From the NCBI GenBank assembly GCA_963281155.1, contig CAUJLY010000002.1, forward strand, positions 2,914,001-2,978,000: a stretch of DNA of 64,000 nt, given 5' to 3'. Numbering within the stretch: position 1 is the first letter of the stretch; each line of letters starts with the position of its first letter. The notes beneath the pieces are model-generated. The model did not search any database. It worked only from the letters and a program-made list of their open reading frames with translations, and was not told where the DNA came from. This stretch comes from Rhabditophanes sp. KR3021 (Eukaryota > Nematoda > Chromadorea > Rhabditida > Alloionematidae). Shown piece by piece: positions 14,884-26,201 of the stretch. The translations under genes and the position numbers were made by a program.

Positions 14884-15532
14884 TGGATAGTCTTTCCGGT
14901 AATTGTGTGCGTATTATGATTATTATTTAAAAGTCAATTATAATGATAGTGGGCGGAAAGGAAGAAATATCAAAAATACATCAATTTAAAGTAACTAATC
15001 ACCTTCACAAATTATATCATCTCATGATTAACCCAAAGATAGTCTTTTATTGTGGTAATGTTGTGTCGCCATACTGAATCCTCTATTTAAGATAGAAACG
15101 GTTAAAACGGTTAATTAAGTATTGAGAAGTTTAATGATTGATGATGGTGTATTTTAAGAATAGTAATTGATAACACTTTGTCTTGATTCTATTTCCTAAC
15201 CATACTGTTTCCCTTGACAGTAACTATAAATTTTAAAGATATTAAAGGACATTTATTATCCAATTATGTCAATATTATTTTTGTTTTTATTTGTTCTCAA
15301 TATCGTGCTTCTTTGACATCATTTTGATCAGACAAAAAATGCGTTGATTTTTGACGAGAGAGTGAAGATGCATGAATATTGTCAAATAATAAACTTATTT
15401 TTAATTATGCCAATTTACTTCTGCCGTTCAAAATTCCTTTCGATTTTTAGCCTTAGACGACCTGTTAAGTAGGATAAGATCGTATTTAATTTATTATATA
15501 AAGAAAACGAATTCAACAAAATCAAATTTGGG
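14884..15532. other. intergenic, divergent promoter region
   Basis: AT-rich spacer between the minus-strand Cys-rich gene and the plus-strand small peptide gene. A TATATAAAG box at about 15495-15503 lies some 30-38 bases upstream of the peptide ATG and is a plausible TATA element. Nothing else is recognisable. Confidence 0.45.
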
Positions 15533-15673
15533 ATGAATGTTCGTAAATTGTATATTGTTTTATTTGTTATTCTGTCAATATCGCATCTAACAACATCCTT
15601 TATGTTCGGCCAAACCGGAGGAAATTGCTGCTGCTGCCCACCTCCTCCTCCACCGCCGGTTTCATGCTGTTAG
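15533..15673 (+). CDS. small secreted Cys/Pro-rich peptide
   Basis: A 46-residue single-exon ORF too short for standard ORF cut-offs. It starts with a basic-hydrophobic signal sequence (MNVRKLYIVLFVILSISH). The short mature part has four consecutive cysteines, seven consecutive prolines and a C-terminal VSCC. A TATA-like TATATAAAG sits just upstream. The G+C-rich CCTCCTCCTCCACCG tract stands out from the AT-rich surroundings. The composition suggests a cuticle, secreted structural or effector-like peptide; function is not assigned. Confidence 0.6.
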   Translation: MNVRKLYIVLFVILSISHLTTSFMFGQTGGNCCCCPPPPPPPVSCC

Positions 15674-16669
15674 TATTCCTGGACGTTTGCTGGACTCTAA
15701 TTTTAAAACCTAATTGACATGCAAACTCGATAAGCCGAGTTACATACACAATTGATAAAGCTAATTTGTTGTTAAATTTTTACCCTTTTAATGCTTCGTA
15801 TGTTTCAATACAAATTCATTTTTTGCGATTTATTTCTACAAATAAAAACCTAATCTAAATAAACATCTATATGTCAAAGATATTTGGCAGCTGTATGGCA
15901 CCACATTAATAAAATACATTATAATAATACATTACCACACCTCTAAGCCAATTTCAATGGTGCAATTTGATGAATAGATTATGTATATCCTATAAACCAA
16001 TGTGTTTTTTATTTTACATCAAAAAAATTAATAAAAAATAAAGTGCATCACGACAATGAGTTACCATAAACTTAACTATGCGATAGCGAGCTTTACATGC
16101 TTCTTTCATACATCAAAGTGATATTTTCTTGTCCAAAAATAGTTTTGCAGTTATTTTTTGGCCTCCTCCATATTTTCTTCGCCAAACTTTCTATTTACCT
16201 ACACTTACAAAGTAATTAAATATTATTATATTTTGTCAGGATATACTTTAAAAATACAAATTTTGAATTTAAACTTTCCCATGATTAAAATATCTGGCGA
16301 TATTAAAGTTATTACGAATAAATATGTTGTCCCTTCCACTTTATTTAAATTAATTTTTAATACTAAATTATTATGGTGTTCAAATATATAACATACACTC
16401 ATTAACCATTCCCGAACAAAGCGATGATACATTTCAAACAAATTAACTTCTCATTCACCTCTTAAACTAATTTATTATCTAGTAAGCTTACATTTAAAAT
16501 AATCTCATAACTTCTTTGTACCAAATAATAATTTACCAGGCTTCTCAATTTGAATAAAATAGTGCGTTAACATTTCATGTGCGAAAAAAATTAATTACTA
16601 TTCACAAATAAACAAATACATATATGTATTAAAATTGAAGTCAAAAGTATTATAGTTTGATTTGCGAAA
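15674..16669. other. intergenic AT-rich region
   Basis: No supported gene. The overlapping open frames at 16158-16441 on both strands are low-complexity and lack signal peptides, motifs or good splice context. Confidence 0.5.
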
Positions 16670-18550
16670 ATGCTCAGTACCGGCAACTGCTTTTTTATTC
16701 ACTCTCTTCTTATTTTCCATTTGATATCTATTCACGGGATTACTTCTTTTTTGAGCCAACCAATCCTCAGAAATACCATGAAATTTCATAAAGGTTTGTT
16801 AATTATAAGTACAGATTTTTATTTATTTGTCTGAATATAAATAATAAATTATATACATTTGTAGAAGACTTCAACCCGACAAAATGGAAATGTATTATGG
16901 ATGATGGATGTGGAGACTTGGACAATTCCGATGGAGTTAGTATTAAGTTTTTGATAACACAGGATAATCGTTTGATGTTGTCATGGTCTAATTTGAATAA
17001 GGATAGCGGTTTAATCGGATTTGAGCTTCAATATATGTTTGCCAAGACAAATATATTTTTGAAGAAGAATAATTTTGAAGAACATGCCCTTAAAATTAAG
17101 TTGGACAAAGAATTGGGAGAATACTTTCTTGACAACATAGACTTCGATTATTATTGTTTTGTGAGAGTTATTAAGGTTTGGGGGGATTCTTTTAATGGGC
17201 TTAAAAAAACAAATAACTGCCCTTACTCTCTCCTTAATATCAATCTTAGAGATTATTCGGAATTCGATAGTAAGTACCAGGCAAATAACGATATTTCTTT
17301 CATTGTTGAGCAAACTCGTGCACATATGAGATTTACGATTCAATCTTTAATTGGCCAAAATGGATCATTTGCCATTACTTGGCTCTCGTTGAGACAATAT
17401 CCAGCAGAGGTAATTAGAAATGAAGTCAACGGGCACGAAACTCTTGTCGAACTCATACTTTTTCCCAGTAAGTTTTAAACAATTGCTGATTGGTTAATTA
17501 ACATTAAGGACGATGAATACCAAGTATGTGTGTCAAAAATAAACGCATTAAAAGAAACCAGCTTTTGGAATTGCCGAACAATTACCCTATTTCCCTCCGA
17601 GCACAGTCTCAACAAGCCATACAATTACACTTACCAAAGTATTAATTGCGAACTGGAAAATGTCTGCCGCCTGGAGGTGAGAGGTACTAACAAACATGTA
17701 CTTAGATTTATATGGGAAGACATTAATTTGGATGGGACATTGAATGACAAAGTTACTTATAATGTCTCCTACATAAAAATACACCCAGGATTTAATAACT
17801 TCACCCACTCTATCATTTTAAACGGAACCACTAACACTCACATTGAAATTAAGCATTATTTTCCAGAGATAATGTATTACTTTAAAGTTGATAGAACATC
17901 ATACAACAAGACAGCATTCGGAAAATGGTTTGGTTATAAAACTCCTAAGGCTCACTTTTGTTATTCCGATTGATGACATTGACCCTCCAATGGGTGTTTC
18001 CTACAAAGTGGTTGAACCAGGACAGGTGGCAATAAGTTGGAAGTCTGTCAAAGAATATGAGGGATATACCGGATATGCAATTGAAGTTTATTGTAAAAGT
18101 TATAATAGAACATTTTTTATTCGAAAACTTTATGATGATTCTCATATGCTTGAAAATGTCGACTTCAGATATCCTGTTTCATTTACTATTGCTATGCAGA
18201 ACAATTTTATCGTCTCCAAAAGAAAGTCAAATAAATTAAGTATTAAACCTCTACTTGACATAGAGGGTTTTGCCCTTAACCCATCCCCAGTATTCAGTCA
18301 AAGAACTTTGACAACCTTTCTTTTTATTGCGATCACCATTATTGTTGTTTCAGTTTTTTCGTACATATTTTACAAACTGCATTATTGGAGAAGTAAAAAA
18401 GGACGCGTTTGTATTCAGAATGGAATTGTTGATTACAATAGATTCAACTATGGAAGAAACCCCGAAAATTATGTTAGACCGGATAATGATTTTGAAATTA
18501 GAATGGCTGCCATCAAGCAACTAATTGACGAAGGACATATCATGGGATAA
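16670..18550 (+). pseudogene. kinase-less FN3 single-pass receptor, broken (insulin-receptor-like?)
   Basis: Exon 1 (16670-16793) begins with a hydrophobic leader (MLSTGNCFFIHSLLIFHLIS). A phase-1 GT-AG intron leads to 16865 onward. The ectodomain carries fibronectin-III-like modules: about 16950-17220 (LMLSWSNLNKDSGLIGFELQ), 17330-17580 and 17990-18260 (QVAISWKSVKEYEGYTGYAI), with NxT/S sites. A TM helix (TFLFIAITIIVVSVFSYIF) follows. The cytosolic tail has NPENYVRPDNDFEIRMAAIK and stops at 18550. NPE.Y, D.(F/W)E(I/V)R and I..L...G recall the insulin-receptor juxtamembrane and kinase entry, but no kinase follows. Two lesions interrupt it: an in-frame TAA at about 17476 (no phase-neutral intron with a good donor removes it) and a +1 frameshift at about 17940-17960. 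The insulin-receptor link is inference. Confidence 0.55.
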
Positions 18551-19566
18551 ATTCAATATTTGCGTCTATTTTTAACTAGAATTAAGCTTTACTTTTTGAG
18601 TCATCTTTACTATTTTTAATTGAAAGTACCATAATTGATGCGCATATTTGGATCTCATCATAAAAAGACGCACTTAAAATTAACGGATAAATGAATCTTA
18701 TGAAACTTTGTAAATAAACATATTTAAAAGGATCCAGACAACATCACCAACTATCATTTTGCAACTTTAAAAAATAATTTTTAGAATATAAAAGCGCTCA
18801 TTTTACGTATATCTCTCTTTAGACTATTCTTTTCCTTGAATAAATACTGACTGATCCTTCAATTCACACCCAATCATAGCAACAACTTATAATTTCTAAT
18901 TAGAAGGAAATAGTGGTTACATTTTGCGCAACACATTTGCGTTTTATTTTGATATAAAATAAACATTTCACACAGAAATTCTACAAATGGTATGTTAGTT
19001 TAATTTGTTCATTCATTACAAGTAAGTATACCTCTAGTTAAAACCAATAACTGACGTACGTCAAATAATATATGGTGAATATATTATTTGGTGGTGATCG
19101 CAATGATTAAGACGAGAATATATTGGTGTGTATGTTAATAATAACCGTGGTTAAGAATATTCACGTCAAGGTAATTTTATTTCAAATAAGGTTATTTGTG
19201 TAAAGCTTGTTCCCAAATTTCGACATTCTTTTGATAATTAATGCAGCATTCTTGTATTTTCAATATTAATATGCATAGTTTGTTTACTCATTTTTTGATT
19301 ACTATACCCAAAATGAGTAACTTTTATAATAGCATCGTCTTCGCATTACATTTATTGTTAAATTGAATTGAATTAAATATTATATTGTCAATAATACAAT
19401 TGTGTAACGGTTTTATGAGTTTGTTTTGGGAGGAAACCATTCATTGAAGGCAAAATATATTTTATAAGGGTATCCTAAAATTGGCTTTTTAACTTTACTC
19501 ATTTATCGTCATAAATCATTTACCAATTTATTTAACTTATAAACAAAATTATTTTTGCTTCAGATC
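18551..19566. other. intergenic with palindromic element
   Basis: No supported gene. It contains the composite palindrome at 19052-19090 (listed separately) and a pyrimidine-rich stretch ending TTGCTTCAG at about 19564, just before the MARVEL-type ATG, which is a likely acceptor. Confidence 0.45.
19052..19090. repeat. CRE-like 12-bp palindrome fused to a perfect 12-bp hairpin
   Basis: TGACGTACGTCA (19052-19063) is a perfect palindrome made of two abutting CREB/ATF half-sites. Its last two bases start CAAATAATATAT (19062-19073), which is perfectly inverted at 19079-19090 around a 5-base loop GGTGA. The structure lies about 480 bases upstream of the MARVEL-type gene. It may be a bZIP enhancer, a hairpin in an unannotated transcript or the end of a small mobile element. 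Confidence 0.5.
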
Positions 19567-20236
19567 ATGACACGCAATGTTAAACGTGAAATTTATACTA
19601 CTACACAGCCAGATGGAACATTGGTAACTACTACTACAATTACTAAGAGTCTTCACGAACAAGATATTGAATACTCGTTTGGGAAAGGGTGAACTTGATA
19701 AACAGTATTGTTGTCGACCACAAGGTGCTTTGAGAATCGTCCAAATCATACTTGGATTAATTATTATTTCCTTGATAGTATCGGTATATGGACCAGGACC
19801 TTTTAAAGGAATCTTGTTTGGGCAGACTATTTTACTCATTTTTGCCGGAATTGCTTTTTGCATCACCTTTCATTTACCTTGTTTCACATTTCTTCAACCT
19901 CCATGAAAGTCACCTCGATTTTTTCCCATGGAAAAGTGTCGTAAGTCAAGTTTTGAATCATTGACATTTATTTAAACTAATTTTAAGGATGTTGTAATTT
20001 GCGGAGTCGCTGCTATCTTCTATTTGGTCATGGGATTCTTGGAAGGTTACTATGCAACTGGCGCATGGTCAAACAATTGTAATGATATTGGCGGAGACGG
20101 AATCATTGCAAATAATTGCAGACTCATCTACGAATGGTTGTTTGCAGCAATTTTCTGCTTTATTAATGCAATCTTATATGCCATCAGTTGCTTCTTAATC
20201 ACAAAGAAAAGAAGTTATGACGATGATGACGAATAA
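19567..20236 (+). pseudogene. MARVEL-type four-TM membrane protein, broken
   Basis: MARVEL proteins are four-helix membrane proteins linked to vesicle and junction membranes. The N-terminus is Thr-rich (TTTQPDGTLVTTTTITKS). Then come the typical entry to helix 1 (CCRPQGALRIVQIILGLI), a second helix (ILFGQTILLIFAGIAF), and in the second exon (19988-20236) two more helices (AAIFYLVMGFLEGYYATGAW and FAAIFCFINAILYAISCFL) with an acidic DDDDE tail. Lesions: a one-base shift around 19665-19690 near a GGGAAAGGG tract; an in-frame TGA at 19904-19906 where the family usually keeps coding (open frame resumes with KSPRFFPMEK); and exon ends that do not agree in phase (donor at 19941). Three defects in about 200 codons favour a pseudogene over one sequencing error. 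Confidence 0.6.
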
Positions 20237-23200
20237 AGTAAAAATTGTATTAAACGCCAATTACTTTAAATATATGTGATAATAAAAATAAAGTAACAAA
20301 ATTTTGACCATTTGTGTTAATACAAATTACAAAATTGTTCTCCAAATACCGTCATCTACATGTGCAATGTTACAAAGTTATTATGCTTATATGTTGTTGT
20401 TACAAAAACACTTTCAAAAACTTTCCCATCTAAATGAAGGAAATATCACTTTATTAGAATGACATTATAGTAATTTAAAATATGCTAAGAGAAATTTTAA
20501 GTGTGAAACAGTTCACATATCGTTTGTATGTATTTGAGAATTAGATTCTTGAGTCTCTTAAATAAACGGTATTCATGCTTGAAGATGTGAAAGACATACT
20601 TGGAGGTCAGTTGGAGTTTAAATCAAATAGATGTATGCACTTACCTAGCTATTATATACATATGATCAAAGATTGAAATTTATCAAATATGTACATTCAC
20701 TTTATTGAATTGAACTTATACAATACTTTATTATACTTTTTTAAGTTAATTTCCGCCATATATCAAAAATCTGTTCTCAAATTAAATTATTTGAGCAGAT
20801 GTTTTTGGGGCAAATTAAAAAATCATATTGTTCAAAAGTATAACATAATTATACTTCCAATTTTTGATCACTTTTACTTGTTGAAATTTAAAGTCAACTT
20901 CTGATTAAATTACTCCCTTTTACAACCCTAATAAAATGTTAAGCCGAGTCTATTTTATGTAGTGCCGTTTTATTTTCAACAATCTCGAAAATATTTAATT
21001 GTTTACTTTTAATCAAATTGCTATATTTGCGAGTGTTATTATGGTGAAATACCCCACTGGTATTTAAAAGAATGAATATATAGTGGAAAAGTTTTAAATT
21101 TAAATAAGTATTTTATTTTGATATTGATTCACATGATCTCAATTTACTCAAACTTATACCAAAATTGTGAATAAACATATTAGGACATGTCTTTGTTTGT
21201 TTTTTTTGTGAAAAACTTTACTTATCACTTACTATTTATCTAAACAATGATTGCAAAGAAATTTAGCAGTATTCGATCTCTCCTCTTTCTATCAACACAC
21301 CCGGTCAGCATTATAATATTAAAAACCATATACGAGCAAAAAGTGGCGATTAGTTAGACGATCGCAAATACTCTTCGATATATTTTAGTGGTACCTTCCG
21401 ACCACCTACCTTTTTATACAACACATAACCAAAAGGTCAACCAGCAAAAGGTTTGGGCTGCGGTCAGTAAAAGGTCGTTCACGTCAAAACAATGTATCAG
21501 TGATTGTGTCGATATACGTTTCTTCGGTATATTTGCGATTTCATCTTTTCCGCTTCTAATAATAAAATTTAATTTAGAACGACTCTTATCATTAACATTA
21601 TCGATAAAACACTAATGTTCCTTACGATCACCTAATTTGTCCATTATTTTTTATTATTCTATTATTTTACTAGTTATTTTATAAATGTATCAATTTATGT
21701 TTTAATATGTATCTTTTTTGAAAATGTGTCTATTTCATTAGATTGTTTCTTTTTTGTTAATTATTTAAACATATCTAAACACAAAGAGAGGTATAAAAAA
21801 CAGAAAAGTTTTTAACTTTATAATCAATTAAACTTATTTTCGCTGAAAGCAGCAGCCTCTTAAATAAATTTCACTTAAAACTAGTTCTTCAACTAAACAA
21901 AAACATTACTATTCTAAATCAAAACTATCACTAATCAGCTTGCATCTAATTTAAAATCAGTTATTACTGTACCCTACACACATGTTCAATTCTCAGCCAC
22001 ATACATAAAACCCCACTATTTTACCTGAAAACGAGTAACACTTTCAGATTTTGAGAATGTTTTGTATCTAGAATAATTAGTTATTTTTATGAATAAAAAT
22101 AATGTTTGCCCATGTTTTAATAAAACAATCACAATTATTCAGTTGCGCGGAAGTTTAACAACACACTTTTTATTTTTAAAAAACAAAATACTTCTAATAT
22201 TTTTCACTTAATCTCAAGAAAAATTTTACAGACAGGTGCTTTTTATTCCACTACATTAAACGCTTCTTTATAAAAACAACTTGATTATTTGAAGAAACCA
22301 ATCTTTTAATGTTTACTTTTTTATCGTTAGCTCAAATGAATTACTTTTTCCACAAATTTTGGACCGCTACATTAAATTACACTTCCAAAATTAGATTAAA
22401 GTATGTATAAATAATTCTATGAAATTATTCTTAGCTACACAGTTCACATTGATTGAAGATCTATCTCCGTATTGTTCATCTGATATTGTATAGACACTAC
22501 GAGTGAGAAAATGTATTGTTTAAATCCTGTGGTTGAGTTGTCATGTCAATGTTTATTTTTAAAGCAGTGATTTATTAAGGTGATTTTTGAAAGCTTCGAT
22601 AACAAAAATACATTATTTTAAGACGAGTCACTATCAATTTAGTCATAAATATATTGTTGCTGCAAACATATCAATTTTGATAAGTATCTTAGCAAAAATA
22701 ATAGCATCATTTAATATACTAAACATGTCCATTTGATTCGTTTTCAAAAAAGACAAATAGTTACAATTTTATATGGACCAGTACTGAGATGTAAAATCAT
22801 TCCTATTAATAATATTGATATGACCTATCCTCTAATTTACATCTGTTTTTATAATTACCTGTATTTTATAAGTATGTTTGTTAACGAAAAGCTGATTATT
22901 TACTCTATTTATACAGATAAATATAATTTGAAACTATAAAATTATTTTTTATTCGATTTTATGCTATTGACACCATAAACAATAATATGTTATCAAATCC
23001 ATTCGCCTGCATACTTCTTGAATCATAAAACTCTTTTTTGGATTGTGAATCATTTCGGTTTTTTTAGCATGATTCATCATATCAGCAATAACTTTACCAC
23101 ATATTATTCACATTCCATTTATTATTAGTAAGGACCTCAGTTAGAATATTTTTACAATAATTGTAGTGGTATTTACGTATGTCTTAGTTTCCATATGGTA

Positions 23201-26200
23201 TTATGGCGTTAACGTAAATGGTACCAAATATTTCCTTGTCACATCAATCTTAAACTGATATGCATACGGAACATTAAAAGCTTGCGCATTTATCGATACC
23301 TGCTTAATATATTATAAAAGCATAAAATAACATATAATAACAAAATCCAACAAAGTTTATTTTTTAACTGTAGTTTTTATTCTGCTAGCAATGACGTAAA
23401 ATTGGTACACTATTATGTCATGAAAACACAAATCGCTCAGAAAAATTTCTTTAAAATATGGGCGCTCATTTCTGACTTTTAATGCATTCATTATTCTTTA
23501 TAAAAAATATTTGTGTGATGTATAACGCCGTATTGCTATTATATTTGTATACGTATAATATTGTATACATTCGATTATAAGAGGGCTGAATACTTTTGAT
23601 CGGTTGATTTGCATGATTTCTATACACTACATGCTCATCATCAACTGTACGTTGGCACATGCATATATCTTGTGTGTGTATGAACTCTTACACAGTGTCG
23701 CAGTGTTCACTATTCTCTCCCACATTGTTGTCTTTTTAATCAACATACCTAAAAAGGTACCTTTTATTACTTTGCATTATTATTTTATTCAGATCCATTA
23801 ATAGTATTTTTTGGAATTGCAATTTTATTTATTTTTGGTCTGTTATGTTGTTTTTGAACGTCCTATATTTGTTAGATAAATAAAAATGTGTCGCAAGTAA
23901 TAGGAGCGTAACATAAGTGTCCTTTTCTATTTCCCTAAACTTAATCCCAAATCCTCATTATCTTCTTTAGACATGCTCATAAACCCCCAACAATCCTTAC
24001 ATCTTGTGCTTCTCCACGATTTTATCTAACAAAAAATATTTTCATTTACTTTATTAAATTCAAAGTCAAAATACTTTTAAGCTAGATAATTTTATGTCTC
24101 ACGGCTATATGAAGGAGCTGTCAAACTTCAAAAAAGACGTCTATTTCCCTTAAATGTAGCATAATCTTTTTTAACAATTTTCAATCATTTCTTCTTCATA
24201 CAAACTATTTTCCCACAAATATTTTGGCTACTGAATTAATAATTTTTCCCATTAAATTCAATCACACATACCTTTTTTATGTCAAATCAAATTCTGTAGA
24301 GTTTTATTTCGAAAATCAAAATATATGTCTAAAGGCTAGTTGTTGCTACTTTCATTGTCATTAGTACAAAATATGTAGTCTTACTTTAAATAATCTATAT
24401 TACATTTTGTCAAGCACAAGCTTTAAGAAGTATTATCTGCTTTACCTACATATTAAATGAATTTATTTTTATCACAAACTTCAAATTTGCTTTCTACCCA
24501 ACTTTATTACCTATCATTATATAAAAAAGCACTTTTCTCATGCAAATTACCCTTTTTACAAACCAACAATCAGTTACGTTTCAAATCGTAAAATTGTTAC
24601 AAGCAGAGACACTTAACTCTCCCAAAAATTATTATCATCATCTCCTACTTCCATGTTTTACCAATCAAGTATTTAGCGACGTATCAGTTTACACACATAT
24701 TATTAAACTCCTTTTTACTAAAAATAATTCATGTGGTGTTATTTTGAAAAGCTTTCACATAAAACTTTTACAAAAGAATCATTATAATGAGGTGATTTTC
24801 AGTATCAACAACTTGTATATTAGGATGAGAAAGAATTTCAAATGAATGATAGGTCGGTAATGTGATAATTTTGTTTATGCCCATTTATGTAGAAATTAGT
24901 GTTAAAAAGAGAATGATAAATCAAATATTAGTTTATATGATTGATTTTATCATCTATATTATAATTAACCTATTTAACTTTTATTAAGCTTTACATGATT
25001 CACCACTACAATTATGAGAGTGGATTTTTTAACTTAGGGACTAGCTCGCACATGCAAGCAATCTCTTAACATGGAGTCCCACATTCCTACTTAATTAGAC
25101 CATTAAAAATGCCTTTCCAAGGAGATATAAAGTTAAAGAGATTTAATAGTCCTAAATGAAGTAAAAAGTATTGCGAAAACTTTATCAATAAATTCCTCAA
25201 ATTTACAACTATTAAGAAACATTTTAAATAGCTTTCCTAAAAGCAAACGGTCCACATACGTACGATGAATAGTTTGATTTTATTTATTTATTGATTCGAT
25301 ATTTTCAGGAACTTTTGGTAGGCACAATTTGGTCTGACCTTTACTACTGAATATTCCCAAACCAAGAATTAATTTTACTTCCGATTCCTTAAAAAAAGTC
25401 TATAGAATTGGACAATCTAGTATTTCCTGGAAAGGACAACAAGTAAATACATAAGCGACAATCTAAATAGATACATTCTGGAACAAAAATTGCCCGTGCC
25501 TTTTATTTAATTATCTTTGACATCAAGCAACACACGCAACACAATTGTTTTTGTTTAACTTATGCAAACTCACTTTACACCTTCATAAAGAAGAAATTCT
25601 GCAGAAAGGAAGTTATTTGCATTGTATGTATATGTTGTCATTTACTGCTTCTATCAACAAGTCAACATATTCTTTCTAAGTCATCTTCAAACTTGAAAAG
25701 GCATTATTGTCGAGTCAATTTAAGTTTGAGTACATTACATCTAAACACGTATTTATTTAAATCTGTCTGAAGGAATGCAAAAAAATAATTAGTTTTAAGA
25801 TCATTTCAAAACGAACCACACAATCATAATTAAATTAAAATCATTTTTTTAAATTGACGAATAGAGTGTGTTAAACAATTTGGCCACTACTATTTGAAAA
25901 TTTCAACGACATACTCTCTTACCCATATCATTAATTTGTGATTCAAACAGTCACCAAATTATTTATTGGCTGTATTCGTGGCTTGTTACAATTCACATTA
26001 TCAAACAATTCGAAAAAAGACTATATTTTCTTATTTAGACTGAACAATTGCATCTAACCCTGATATACTCTTTGCTTACATTTATCTTTGAAGGGGACGA
26101 CGCATACTACTATTTATTAAAAAAGATAATCAGAAAATCAGTTTGCTACTGTTAACTATTTTGACACCTCTATATTAGCCCGTATTTTTGTATTTTAAAC

Positions 26201-26201
26201 G
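20237..26201. other. 6-kb gene-poor AT-rich region
   Basis: No gene is supported on either strand. Open frames of 60-101 codons (for example 22733-22939 and 24540-24845) are low-complexity and lack introns, signal peptides or motifs. One patch at about 21290-21490 is less AT-rich and carries several AGGTCA-like half-sites; it is reported as a finding. A TATA-like GAGGTATAAAAAA occurs at about 21788. Unannotated ncRNA or distal regulatory DNA cannot be excluded. Confidence 0.45.

Noticed and set aside
24540..24845. 101-codon plus-strand ORF starting with ATG
   Set aside because: Asn/Leu/Ile/Lys-rich low-complexity translation in a 6-kb AT-rich desert, with no signal peptide, motif or splice context. 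Frames of this length are expected by chance in such DNA.
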